Source: an uncultured Clostridia bacterium (GTDB lineage: Bacteria > Bacillota > Clostridia > TANB77 > CAG-508). Taken from it: 55,356 nt of DNA. Every line of letters starts with the position of its first letter. Position 1 is the first letter of the stretch. The notes beneath the pieces were generated by a model. The model worked only from the letters and a program-made list of their open reading frames with translations. It did no database searches and had not been told where the DNA came from. Shown one piece after another: positions 46,387 to 54,496 of the stretch. The position numbers and the translations under genes are program-made. The stretch lies in assembly GCA_944392605.1 (NCBI GenBank), contig CALXXE010000012.1, positions 1 to 55,356 on the forward strand, in the 5' to 3' direction.

Positions 46387-46414
46387 TTGTATACAACCTG
46401 TTTATACTCGTATA
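46387..46414. promoter_or_regulatory. Palindromic operator candidates before RHH gene 1
   Basis: TTGTATACAA (46387-46396) is a perfect palindrome, and TATACTCGTATA (46403-46414) an inverted repeat with a 2-base centre. They share GTATA elements, and lie about 40 bases upstream of TATAAT (46455-46460) of the RHH gene. Confidence 0.5.
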
Positions 46415-46497
46415 TAAGCAATACAAACAAGTATTATTAAAAAACAAAATTTTATATAATTCAAATGGTTGTAGAACGAGTAGTAGGAGGTGTGTAT

Positions 46498-46842
46498 ATG
46501 AGTGCGATAGACAGATTATATTCTAGCACCAATAAAACTATAAAGAAATCAATTAATATTGATGATAGTTTATATAAAAAGTTAATGAGATTTACTAAAA
46601 AGAATTATGACGCAACATTTAGTGAAGTTATAAATGTGTGCATAGAAGAATATGTTTATGAAAATAAACCATACTTTTATGAAAAGCCAGAAAATGAAAC
46701 AGTTACATACAGAAGTATTATGATTAGAAAAGAAAATTTAAGTAACTTGCAAAAACTTCACAAAAAAACTGGTATTTCTGTAACAAGATTATTAAATTGT
46801 GCTGTTAAGGAATTTTTAGATAAATATGATAATAAAAGATAA
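46498..46842 (+). CDS. Double ribbon-helix-helix regulator, paralogue 1
   Basis: The start is ATG 46498 with TAGGAGGTG; the longer frame from 46465 lacks a site and does not match the paralogue. The 114-residue protein has two RHH-like units: KSINIDDSLYKKLMRFTKKN and following helix (about 17-55), and YRSIMIRKENLSNLQKLHKK plus TGISVTRLLNCAVKEFL (about 72-110). The start MSAIDRLY, the centre KPE(N/D)E...YRS(I/V)MIRKEN, and the end KEFLDKY are shared with the gene at 47722. Probably a DNA-binding repressor binding the palindromes upstream. An element copy-control or antitoxin role cannot be excluded. Confidence 0.75.
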   Translation: MSAIDRLYSSTNKTIKKSINIDDSLYKKLMRFTKKNYDATFSEVINVCIEEYVYENKPYFYEKPENETVTYRSIMIRKENLSNLQKLHKKTGISVTRLLNCAVKEFLDKYDNKR

Positions 46843-46891
46843 GTTAATATTAAAATATCAACTTACCTTATATTATAAAACGCAATATAGT

Positions 46892-46927
46892 TTATTATAT
46901 AATGAATTTATATAATAAGCTATTTTT
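46892..46927. terminator. Bidirectional hairpin between RHH gene 1 and the convergent gene
   Basis: TTATTATATAA (46892-46902) and TTATATAATAA (46908-46918) form a perfect 11-bp AT-only stem, followed by GCTATTTTTTA. Placement between convergent genes supports terminator function, although the stem is weak. Confidence 0.5.
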
Positions 46928-47559
46928 TATTTAATGCAATATAATATGCTAAACTACTTTGATAAGAAGAAAGTTCAAAATCTATTTTTTGATATTCATA
47001 GAACTTTTGTCTTTCTTCTGATGAAAAATTAGAAATAAGTTCTTGTGTTAATTTATTAAATTTACGGTTAAGTTCAACATAATCTTCTATATCAAGTAAA
47101 TCATTTATATGTACTTCTATACTATCATCTACCATATCCATATTGCTTTTTTTAAACCAATTCAAGTCAATTTTAATATTTTTTATAGATTCTAGTTCAT
47201 AAACTCCGTTTAGTTTTAAAGAAAATTGCAAGACCGTCTAACTTATTATCAAAAAATAACGGAAAAATCATTTGCGAAAAATATTCTACTTCATCATTTT
47301 CCACAATTTTTTTGAAGTTATCATTTAAAAGTAAATATAAATCTTCTGAAAACTCTTTGTTTTTCCACTCTTTTATTAAATTGAGAATATCTTTACTTAA
47401 AGGTTTATGCCAGTAATTATCATAGTCCAAAGTAATATCATTTTTTTCATCTACTATTCCATATTGAATTGTTTTTAGATCAGCAATTAGAATATTAGAT
47501 TTTACATTAGAGCTATTAAAAGTTTTTAATAAATTTACACACTTTTCTGAAACTTGCAT
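46920..47559 (-). pseudogene. Frameshifted GAF/SpoVT_C-like gene of the mobile element
   Basis: Two overlapping minus frames probably come from one gene. The first starts at ATG 47559 (GGAGG upstream) and encodes 120 residues with SNILIADLKTIQYGI, KPLSKDILNLIKEWKNKE and MIFPLFFDNKLDGLAIF, a pattern like the C-terminal GAF-type domain of SpoVT. It then runs out at 47197. The second frame (from TTG 47231, weak site) continues with LKLNGVYELESIKNIKI, the expected next strand and helix, and ends at 46920. Skipping one base near 47217-47224 would give a single protein of about 220 residues. Two separate coupled genes remain possible. It has no DNA-binding domain, so it may be a ligand sensor between the two RHH paralogues. 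Confidence 0.55.
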
Positions 47560-47624
47560 AGTAAACCTCCTTTCCAATATTTTTACATATTATATATGAA
47601 AAGTATTTTTAAATCAACCTATTG

Positions 47625-47681
47625 TCGTGTATAAGTACACGATACAACTAAGTTACATACTACAAATGTTTTAAGTATAAT
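47625..47681. promoter_or_regulatory. Operator palindrome and promoter of RHH gene 2
   Basis: TCGTGTATAAGTACACGA (47625-47642) is a 7-bp perfect inverted repeat with a TAAG centre. TTACAT (47653-47658), 17-base spacer, TATAAT (47676-47681) follows. The palindrome also lies upstream of the divergent GAF-like gene, so one regulator could control both. Confidence 0.6.
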
Positions 47682-47721
47682 ATTCGTAAAAAGGTTAGAT
47701 ACTAATTGTTGGAGGTGTAAT

Positions 47722-48060
47722 ATGAGTGCAATAGATAGGTTATATAAAAAATCAAACTATACAGTTCAAAAAAGTATAAATTTAGAAGATAGATTATATA
47801 CGAGATTAAAAGAAATAGTAGATAAAGATTATGATGCAACAATAAGCGATATAATAAATGTTTGTATTGAAGATTTACTATCTGCTGGAAATGTAAAATA
47901 TTATGCCAAACCAGAAGATGAGATAACAATTTATAGAAGTGTAATGATTAGAAAAGAAAATGTAGAGGCATTAAACAAGATAACACAAGAAACAGGAATT
48001 TCACTTACAAGATTAGTAAATATAGCAATGAAAGAATTTTTAGATAAATATAATAAATAA
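47722..48060 (+). CDS. Double ribbon-helix-helix regulator, paralogue 2
   Basis: A 112-residue paralogue of the protein at 46498, identical at roughly half its positions. It has MSAIDRLYKKS, KSINLEDRLYTRLKEIVDK, DYDATISDIINVCIEDLL, YRSVMIRKENVEALNKI and TGISLTRLVNIAMKEFLDKY. Ribosome binding site GGAGGTG. Each unit starts with a short strand and two helices, as in RHH proteins, so a single chain may form the dimer-like DNA-binding fold. A terminator follows. Confidence 0.75.
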   Translation: MSAIDRLYKKSNYTVQKSINLEDRLYTRLKEIVDKDYDATISDIINVCIEDLLSAGNVKYYAKPEDEITIYRSVMIRKENVEALNKITQETGISLTRLVNIAMKEFLDKYNK

Positions 48061-48066
48061 TGTTAG

Positions 48067-48105
48067 AAGATTATCATAAAAAAATTGATAATCTTTTATT
48101 TTTAT
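48067..48105 (+). terminator. Intrinsic terminator after RHH gene 2
   Basis: AAGATTATCA (48067-48076) pairs with TGATAATCTT (48086-48095) around TAAAAAAAT, followed by TTATTTTTAT. Confidence 0.88.
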
Positions 48106-48153
48106 GATATTATTCTTTTAGAAGAATAGTAATTTGAAAGTGAGGATTTAATA

Positions 48154-48354
48154 ATGAATAAGGGAAAAACAGGAATATTGATGATAATATCTGGAAATAT
48201 ATTATATTTAGCCTATATTTTCTTTTGTAGCGACGAAATAACACCATTTAGTGAATTTAGTTCAGGGTTACTATTAGGCTTATCCGTAGGAATTAATTTA
48301 GTAGGAATAATATTATTGGTACTATATATTTCAAAAAATGAAAAAAATAAATGA
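48154..48354 (+). CDS. Small two-helix membrane protein
   Basis: A 66-residue protein with helices at about 7-25 (ILMIISGNILYLAYIFF) and 37-60 (SGLLLGLSVGINLVGIILLV), short charged ends, and an acidic loop. Ribosome binding site GTGAGG is moderate. It starts the series leading into the VWA/TelA operon, with 24 bases to the next gene. Not a family I can name. Confidence 0.65.
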   Translation: MNKGKTGILMIISGNILYLAYIFFCSDEITPFSEFSSGLLLGLSVGINLVGIILLVLYISKNEKNK

Positions 48355-48378
48355 TTATATAGAAAAGGAGGTAAAAAA

Positions 48379-48537
48379 ATGTATAAAACAGTTGTTATAG
48401 AGTATTCGCCAAAGGCAGATGATATGGCACAAAAAGTAGAAGAAAAAGCGAATGAAATGTTAGAAAGTGGCTATGAATTAGTTACAATGTCAATTACAGG
48501 AACAGCAAAAGCAATTTTAGTATTTAAGAGCAAATAG
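48379..48537 (+). CDS. DUF4177-like small protein
   Basis: A 52-residue protein, ATG preceded by AAAGGAGG. The sequence MYKTVVIEYSP, then a helix DMAQKVEEKANEMLESGYEL, then VTMSITGTAKAILVFK matches the alpha/beta pattern of DUF4177: strand, helix ending in GYELV, two strands. No function is established for that family. It lies 89 bases before the VWA gene, probably in the same transcript. Confidence 0.7.
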   Translation: MYKTVVIEYSPKADDMAQKVEEKANEMLESGYELVTMSITGTAKAILVFKSK

Positions 48538-48626
48538 AAAAGATTATTACCAAAACCGATAAACTAAGATATATAATAAGAAAAAACATTAATATTATGA
48601 TAAAAAAGAAGGGAAGGTAAAATATT

Positions 48627-50243
48627 GTGAAAAAAATTTCTGGAAATAAAAAACTAATTATTAGTGTTATGATAATTATAGTAGTAATTGCAATAATTGT
48701 GGGAAGTATAATTTCAATACAAAAAAGTGGAAGTAATATTTCTTTTGGAAAAAAGACTTTAAACATTTTATCAGGTTCTGAAAATGAAGTTTTAGAACCA
48801 ATACTTGAAGAATTTGAAAAACAAAATAATGTTAATATAAATATGACATACGAAGGTTCAGTAGATATTATGCAAGAACTTCAAAATGGTGCTGAAAACT
48901 ATGATGCGGTATTTCCTGCAAATAGTATATGGATAAGTATGGGTGATACTAATTTAAAAGTAAAAAATCAAAAATCAATTACAACAACACCTGTTGTATT
49001 CGGAATTAAAAAAAGTGTAGCAGAAAAATTAGGCTTTGTTGGAAAAGATGTAACAACCAAAGATATATTAGAAAAAATACAAAGCAAAGAACTTAGTTTT
49101 ATGATGACATCAGCAACCCAGTCAAATTCTGGAGCAACAGCATATTTAGGATTTATTTATGCTCTACTCGGAAATCCAGAAGTAATAACAGCAGAAGATT
49201 TAGATAATGAAGAATTAAAAGCAAACTTAACAACAATTCTTTCAGGAGTAAACCGCTCATCAGGAAGCTCTGATTGGCTTAAAGATTTATTTTTAGAAAG
49301 TGATTATGATGCAATGGTAAACTATGAATCAATTATAATCGATACAAATAAAGAATTAGTAGCTAGAGGAGAAGAACCTTTATATGTAATATATCCACAA
49401 GATGGTTTAGGAATTGCAGACTCACCACTAGGATATATTGATAATGGTAATAAGGAAAAAGAGGAAATATTTTTAAAATTACAGGATTATTTAATATCAG
49501 ATGAAGTAAAACCAAAATTATTAGAATTAGGAAGAAGAACAGCATTTGCAATAAATTTCGAAAATAATAATCCAGAAACATTTAATTCAGATTGGGGAAT
49601 TGATACAAAAAAAGTATTAAATGTTATGAAAATGCCAACAGCAGATGTAATTCAAAAGGCATTAAATATGTATCAAACAGAACTTAGAAAGCCATCACTT
49701 ACTGTATATTGTTTAGATTATTCAGGAAGTATGGCAGGAAACGGAGTGACGTCTCTAAGAAGTGCGATGAGTATGCTTTTAGATCAAACAAAAGCAAAAA
49801 ATTATATGCTACAAGCAAGCACGAAAGATGTAACAATAGTAATTCCATTTGATAATAATGTGTTAGATATATGGAAAGCGGAAGGAAATGATGAAACAAC
49901 ATTATTAGAATTACAAAGTAAAATAGACTCATTAGACCCACAGGGAGGTACAGATATTTATAAACCACTAATTAAGGCAATGGATGAAATTAAAAAATAT
50001 AATGTATCTGATTATACAACATCTATAATACTAATGTCAGACGGAAAATCGAATGTAAACTCATATAATCAGGTTGTAGAAGAGTGGAATCAAGAAAATT
50101 TAGACATTCCAATATTTTCAATAACATTTGGAGAGTCAGATGACAGAGAATTACAAGCACTAGCAGATTTTTCAACAGCAAGAGTATTTGATGGAAAAGA
50201 TAATTTAGAAAAAGCTTTTAAACAAGCAAAGGGATATAATTAA
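48627..50243 (+). CDS. Anchored solute-binding protein fused to a VWA domain
   Basis: A 538-residue protein starting at GTG 48627 with GGGAAGG 9 bases upstream. A basic N-terminus and one hydrophobic helix (about 10-32) act as uncleaved anchor or signal peptide. Residues about 45-345 are a type II periplasmic-binding-like domain (LNILSGSENEVLEPILEEFE, then YDAVFPANSIWISMG), similar to SBP_bac_11-type proteins. A C-terminal VWA domain (about 355-535) has a complete MIDAS: DYSGS at 364-368, the Thr in GGTDIY, and the Asp in SDGKSN. Both should face outside. The second binding protein, XpaC and TelA genes follow. Ligand unknown. Confidence 0.85.
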   Translation: MKKISGNKKLIISVMIIIVVIAIIVGSIISIQKSGSNISFGKKTLNILSGSENEVLEPILEEFEKQNNVNINMTYEGSVDIMQELQNGAENYDAVFPANSIWISMGDTNLKVKNQKSITTTPVVFGIKKSVAEKLGFVGKDVTTKDILEKIQSKELSFMMTSATQSNSGATAYLGFIYALLGNPEVITAEDLDNEELKANLTTILSGVNRSSGSSDWLKDLFLESDYDAMVNYESIIIDTNKELVARGEEPLYVIYPQDGLGIADSPLGYIDNGNKEKEEIFLKLQDYLISDEVKPKLLELGRRTAFAINFENNNPETFNSDWGIDTKKVLNVMKMPTADVIQKALNMYQTELRKPSLTVYCLDYSGSMAGNGVTSLRSAMSMLLDQTKAKNYMLQASTKDVTIVIPFDNNVLDIWKAEGNDETTLLELQSKIDSLDPQGGTDIYKPLIKAMDEIKKYNVSDYTTSIILMSDGKSNVNSYNQVVEEWNQENLDIPIFSITFGESDDRELQALADFSTARVFDGKDNLEKAFKQAKGYN

Positions 50244-50291
50244 AATTAAGCTGTTTTTTTAATATGAGCAAACAGCAAAAGGAATGGTAAT

Positions 50292-50912
50292 ATGTTAATT
50301 TATAGAAAAAACATTATAAGATTTGATATTTTAAATACACTAATAGCAATTATTATATTTATTTTACTATTTACCATATTAGAGATAAATATAATAATTT
50401 CAGGAATACTTGCAATGCTTATTTATATTGGTAGTGCTTTGTTATTTGCACCAAATAATAAATTAGTGTTACTTGGGATAAAAGATTCAAACAAACAAAA
50501 AGAATATATGAATTTATTAGATAATGGCTATGATAATTATGAAAAAATAATTAATATTAAAAATCAAATAACCAAACCACATATAAAACAAGAGTGTAAT
50601 GACATAATAGGAAAGATATCAAAAATATTAAAATATTTAGAAAAACATCCAAAGAAAATAGGCGAAAGTAAAAAGTTTTTTACATATTATTTAGAAACAA
50701 TTTATAAAATTGTAAATTCATACTTTGAAATATCTTCTCAAAATATACATACAAAAGAAATTGAAGATGTTATATCAAAAACAGAAAAAACACTTGTAAT
50801 GATAAATAAATCTTTAGACGACCAGTTTACAAAAATGATACAGAATGATGCATTAGATTTAGATACGGAAATAGATTTTTTAAAAAGCAGTATTCAGATG
50901 AAAGATTTTTAA
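50292..50912 (+). CDS. XpaC-like membrane protein
   Basis: A 206-residue protein with two close N-terminal helices (about 13-32 and 34-52), then a helical cytoplasmic domain (about 70-200) with NLLDNGYDNYEKIINIKNQI-type sequence. It resembles XpaC (5-bromo-4-chloroindolyl phosphate hydrolysis family), whose name comes from a phenotype rather than a proven enzyme activity. In Bacillus xpaC is next to the TelA-like gene yaaN. TelA is two genes downstream here, which supports the assignment. Ribosome binding site GGAATGG is weak. No catalytic residues can be identified. Confidence 0.72.
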   Translation: MLIYRKNIIRFDILNTLIAIIIFILLFTILEINIIISGILAMLIYIGSALLFAPNNKLVLLGIKDSNKQKEYMNLLDNGYDNYEKIINIKNQITKPHIKQECNDIIGKISKILKYLEKHPKKIGESKKFFTYYLETIYKIVNSYFEISSQNIHTKEIEDVISKTEKTLVMINKSLDDQFTKMIQNDALDLDTEIDFLKSSIQMKDF

Positions 50913-50928
50913 AATTGGAGGTGAAAAA

Positions 50929-51993
50929 ATGAAGTCAAAAATAGTAGGTGGAATTATATTATTACTAGTAATCATAGTAATTATTGCATTTCAATTTGTA
51001 AATGTGAATAAGCCAGAAGAAATAACAGTATCAGGATATTTAGGTGGAGAAAAAGAAGGTCTTATGCAAGATGAAGAAGTTAAAAAAATATTAAAAGATA
51101 AATATGGTATAACAGTTGAATATACAAAAGCTGGTTCTATAGAAATGATAGAACAAGATTCATCAGATAAAGATTATTTATTTCCATCTAGTCAAACAGC
51201 ATTAGAATTATTTAATCAGACTAAAAGTGATAAATTATATAAAAGTGAAATTGTATTTAATTCACCAATTGTAATTTATACTTGGAAACCAATCGCGGAA
51301 GCATTAATTAATAATGGAATAGTAGAAGAAAAAGACAATTCATATTATATTGCAGATACATCAGCATTAATAAAATTAGTAACAGACAAGAAAAAGTGGA
51401 GTGATATTGGTGTAAATGATTTGTATGGGTATGTAACAATACAATCAACTGATCCTAATAAATCAAATTCAGGAAATATGTTTGCAGGTTTAGTTGCAAA
51501 TATTATGAATAATGAAACAGTAGTTGATTCAAGTACTGTTGATACAATTTTACCTAATTTAAAAGACTTTTTTGGAAAAATTGGTTATATGGAACATTCT
51601 TCAGGAGATTTATTTGAACAATATTTGAAAACAGGAATGGGAGCTAAACCAATGATTGCAGGCTATGAAAATCAAATGATAGAATTTGCAATAGAAAATC
51701 CAAATGATTGGAATATGGTAAAAGAGCAAGTAGCAGTTTTATACCCAGAACCAACAGTATGGAGTTCTCACCCATTAATTGCTTTAAATGAAAAAGGAGC
51801 AAAACTAATAGAAGCAATGCAAGATGAAGAAATACAAAAAATAGCTTGGGAAAAACACGGATTTAGAACAGGTGTTAATGGAACAATAAATACAGAAGTT
51901 GAAGGATTTTATGGAATACCTAAAAATATAAATGCAGTTATTCAAATGCCAAATCCAGATACGATGCAAAAAATAATGGATGGTATAAAATAA
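50929..51993 (+). CDS. Second anchored solute-binding protein
   Basis: A 354-residue protein with a signal anchor at about 4-24 and no lipobox Cys, followed by a type II periplasmic-binding-like domain (about 32-350). Segments ITVSGYLGGEKEGLMQDEEV, SPIVIYTWKPIAEALINNG, and TDPNKSNSGNMFAGLVANIM resemble the SBP half of the VWA fusion upstream (compare its ATQSNSGATAYLGFIYALLG). The two probably arose by duplication, with VWA present only on one. No ABC permease or ATPase adjoins, so sensing or scaffolding is more likely than uptake. GGAGGTG ribosome binding site; 16 bases after XpaC. Confidence 0.8.
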   Translation: MKSKIVGGIILLLVIIVIIAFQFVNVNKPEEITVSGYLGGEKEGLMQDEEVKKILKDKYGITVEYTKAGSIEMIEQDSSDKDYLFPSSQTALELFNQTKSDKLYKSEIVFNSPIVIYTWKPIAEALINNGIVEEKDNSYYIADTSALIKLVTDKKKWSDIGVNDLYGYVTIQSTDPNKSNSGNMFAGLVANIMNNETVVDSSTVDTILPNLKDFFGKIGYMEHSSGDLFEQYLKTGMGAKPMIAGYENQMIEFAIENPNDWNMVKEQVAVLYPEPTVWSSHPLIALNEKGAKLIEAMQDEEIQKIAWEKHGFRTGVNGTINTEVEGFYGIPKNINAVIQMPNPDTMQKIMDGIK

Positions 51994-52020
51994 AAATAAA
52001 TTGTAAGGAGTAAAAAAATT

Positions 52021-53136
52021 ATGGAAGAAATTAAAAAAGAAGATTTAATTATCAAAGAAGGAAGTACAGCAATTACTGAAGAAAATATATATGATTATAA
52101 CAAATTATCAGAAGAAGATAAAAAAGAAGTAACAAACATTATGAAAAATATAGAAGATGGAGATTCTAACAGTGTGATTCAATATGGAGTAGGAGCACAG
52201 TCAGAAATTGCAAATTTCTCAAATAAAATGTTAGAAGATGTAAGAGCAAAAGATACAGATTACGTAGGAGATATTTTATCTAACTTAATGGTTAAAGTAA
52301 AAAATACAGACGTAAATGGTTTTATACAGGAAAGTCCGTTAGAGAATATTCCTGTAATTGGAAAATTAGTAGATAAAACAAAGAGATTTTTTGCAAAATA
52401 TCAAAAAATTGAAAGTCAAATAGATGAAATATCTGAAAAGCTTGACAATGAAAGAACAATTCTTCTAAAAGATATTGTTATGTTTGACAATTTATTTGAA
52501 AAGAATACGGAATGTATTCATAATTTAGATTTATATATTATTGCAGGAAATAAAAAAATCGAAGAATTAAAAACAAAAATACTACCAGAAATGCAAAAAA
52601 AAGCAGAAGAAACAAAAGATCCTTTAAATGCACAAAAAGTTGCTGATATGAGTGATTTTACTGCTAGATTTGAAAAAAAGATACATGATTTGAAATTAAC
52701 AAGAACAATTGCAATTCAAACAGCTCCACAAATAAGATTTATCCAGTCAGGGAATAAAGCTTTGGTAGATAGAATTCAGTCATCAATACTAAATACAATA
52801 CCTCTTTGGAAAAGTCAAATTGTTCTTGCAATTGGAATTATTAGGCAAAAAGGTGCATTGGATTTACAAAAACAAGTAACAGAAACAACAAATGAGTTAT
52901 TAAAGAAAAATTCTGAAATGCTAAAAACAAATACAATAGAAATAGCAAAAGAAAATGAAAAAGGAATTGTTGAATTAGAAACACTAAAAAAAGTAAATGA
53001 CGATTTAATAACAACGATTGAAGAAACAATTAAAATAAGCGAAGAAGGAAGAGTAAAACGTAAAGAAGTTGAAAAAGAACTAGTTGTAATTGAGAAAGAT
53101 TTAAAAGATAAATTGTTAAATACGAAAAATAATTAA
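52021..53136 (+). CDS. TelA-like toxic anion resistance protein
   Basis: A 371-residue cytoplasmic, mostly helical protein of the TelA/KlaA family (PF05816). Seen: YGVGAQSEIANFSNKMLEDV, followed by VGDILSNLMVKVK, FFAKYQKIESQIDEISEKLD, and the long conserved helices ARFEKKIHDLKLTRTIAIQT and APQIRFIQSGNKALVDRIQS (family hallmark), with IPLWKSQIVLAIGI. The family is linked to resistance to tellurite and other stress and to Ter-type systems, but the biochemical activity is unknown. AAGGAG ribosome binding site. Together with XpaC it corresponds to the Bacillus xpaC-yaaN pair, here joined to outside-facing binding proteins. Confidence 0.88.
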   Translation: MEEIKKEDLIIKEGSTAITEENIYDYNKLSEEDKKEVTNIMKNIEDGDSNSVIQYGVGAQSEIANFSNKMLEDVRAKDTDYVGDILSNLMVKVKNTDVNGFIQESPLENIPVIGKLVDKTKRFFAKYQKIESQIDEISEKLDNERTILLKDIVMFDNLFEKNTECIHNLDLYIIAGNKKIEELKTKILPEMQKKAEETKDPLNAQKVADMSDFTARFEKKIHDLKLTRTIAIQTAPQIRFIQSGNKALVDRIQSSILNTIPLWKSQIVLAIGIIRQKGALDLQKQVTETTNELLKKNSEMLKTNTIEIAKENEKGIVELETLKKVNDDLITTIEETIKISEEGRVKRKEVEKELVVIEKDLKDKLLNTKNN

Positions 53137-53192
53137 GATATTAAAAAATATTATTTGCTTTCCTTTAATTATAAAATAAAGAGGTGTTATTT

Positions 53193-53882
53193 ATGGATGA
53201 AGTTAATTATAATGCTATGATTAATTTTGAAAGATTTAAAAACTTGTTTTTAGCTCAAAACAAGAAATATTATAGAAAAATAGGAATCTTCAGTTCTATA
53301 TTTTTTATTCCCTTTACAATTTTACTAATATTTGCTTTTATATATGAACCATCAGGAAAAGGGGTTTTATATATTTTAGTAAGTTTATTATTAGTAGTGC
53401 TAGGAATACTTCTTATTTTTAAACCATTTATTATTTTTTATACAAGAAAGAATATTGTTACTAGTTGGTTTCAATTTCATGGATTAAAAGATTTAAAAGG
53501 TAGTTTTTCTAATTACAAGGTGGAATATAATGTTAATTTATCAAAATATGGTGTTAGTGAAAAATTTGTATCTGGTGCAGAAGTTAGATTTCCTTGGTTT
53601 ACATTTACAGGAAAATATGTAGAGTCACCAGAAGGTGTTTATTTTACTTATGATGACGGTAAAAATAGTTCACTTATGTATAATATGCTTGGTGTGAACT
53701 ATCTTTTAAGAGAAGAACTATCAGGAGAGACGTTGTTTATTGAAAAAGAAGTTTTAAATAAAAACCCTAATTTAATAGAAGATATTAAAAAATCAATAGA
53801 AAATTCTAAGAAAATATATAAAAATAAAAATGTTTCTAACGAAGAAAAAGAAAAAATGTTAAACTGGATAGCAAAACGTTAA
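53193..53882 (+). CDS. Two-helix membrane protein, hypothetical
   Basis: The start is ATG 53193 with GAGGTG upstream; a GTG at 53184 overlaps that site. The 229-residue protein has two hydrophobic helices (about 28-50 and 56-78) in its N-terminal third, then a beta-rich domain (about 90-185, with NVNLSKYGVSEKFVSGAEV and FTFTGKYVESPEGVYFTYDD) and a helical basic tail. The layout recalls YcxB-like proteins, but the match is not convincing. It follows the TelA gene by 56 bases and may be part of the same module. Confidence 0.65.
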   Translation: MDEVNYNAMINFERFKNLFLAQNKKYYRKIGIFSSIFFIPFTILLIFAFIYEPSGKGVLYILVSLLLVVLGILLIFKPFIIFYTRKNIVTSWFQFHGLKDLKGSFSNYKVEYNVNLSKYGVSEKFVSGAEVRFPWFTFTGKYVESPEGVYFTYDDGKNSSLMYNMLGVNYLLREELSGETLFIEKEVLNKNPNLIEDIKKSIENSKKIYKNKNVSNEEKEKMLNWIAKR

Positions 53883-53904
53883 TTTGTAAAAAATAGGAGT
53901 TTCT

Positions 53905-54441
53905 ATGAATAGTATTATAATATATGGTTCTCATTATGGAACAACAAAACAATATGCAGAAGAACTTTCAAAAAGAACTAATATAAAAGCAATTTCTTTT
54001 AAAAAATTTAATCAACAAATAAATGATTATGATAATATTATTTATTTAGGTGCTTTGTATGCCAGTGGAGTATTAGGAATGTCAAAAACACTAAAAAAAT
54101 TAAATAATATTTCAAACAAAAAAATTCTTATTGCAACAGTTGGTCTTTCGGACCCAACGGATGAAGTAAATAAAAATAATATAAGGAATAATATAAAAAA
54201 TCAGATACCAAAAGAAGTTCTTGAAAAAGCAAAAATCTTCCATTTAAGAGGTGGAATAGATTATTCAAAATTAAACTTTGCCCATAAAACTATGATGAAA
54301 TTGCTTTATAATGCAGTTAAGAATTTACCAAATGAAAAGCAAACAGCTGAAGATAGAGCAATGATAGAAACTTATAACAAAAAGGTTAATTTTATTGATT
54401 TTTCTAGTTTAGATAAGATAACTAATGAAATACAAAAATAA
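53905..54441 (+). CDS. Flavodoxin-domain protein
   Basis: A 178-residue flavodoxin-like protein. The FMN phosphate loop is in IIIYGSHYGTTKQYAEEL at the N-terminus, followed by DNIIYLGALYASGVLGMSKTL for the second FMN loop, and TVGLSDPTD for the third. It resembles the Flavodoxin_5/HemG-type group. The C-terminal helix region AHKTMMKLLYNAVKNLPNEK is also typical of HemG-like proteins. It is weakly spaced from the previous gene (22 bases, AGGAG site). As cargo it could provide reducing power or stress tolerance; the partner is unknown. Confidence 0.82.
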   Translation: MNSIIIYGSHYGTTKQYAEELSKRTNIKAISFKKFNQQINDYDNIIYLGALYASGVLGMSKTLKKLNNISNKKILIATVGLSDPTDEVNKNNIRNNIKNQIPKEVLEKAKIFHLRGGIDYSKLNFAHKTMMKLLYNAVKNLPNEKQTAEDRAMIETYNKKVNFIDFSSLDKITNEIQK

Positions 54442-54468
54442 AGACAAATTACAATTTATTATTATGAG

Positions 54469-54496
54469 AATAGAGGGCATAACCCCTCTATTTTAT
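54469..54496. terminator. Bidirectional terminator between flavodoxin and relaxase genes
   Basis: AATAGAGGG (54469-54477) pairs with CCCTCTATT (54484-54492) around CATAAC, between convergent genes; AT tracts are on both sides. Confidence 0.8.
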
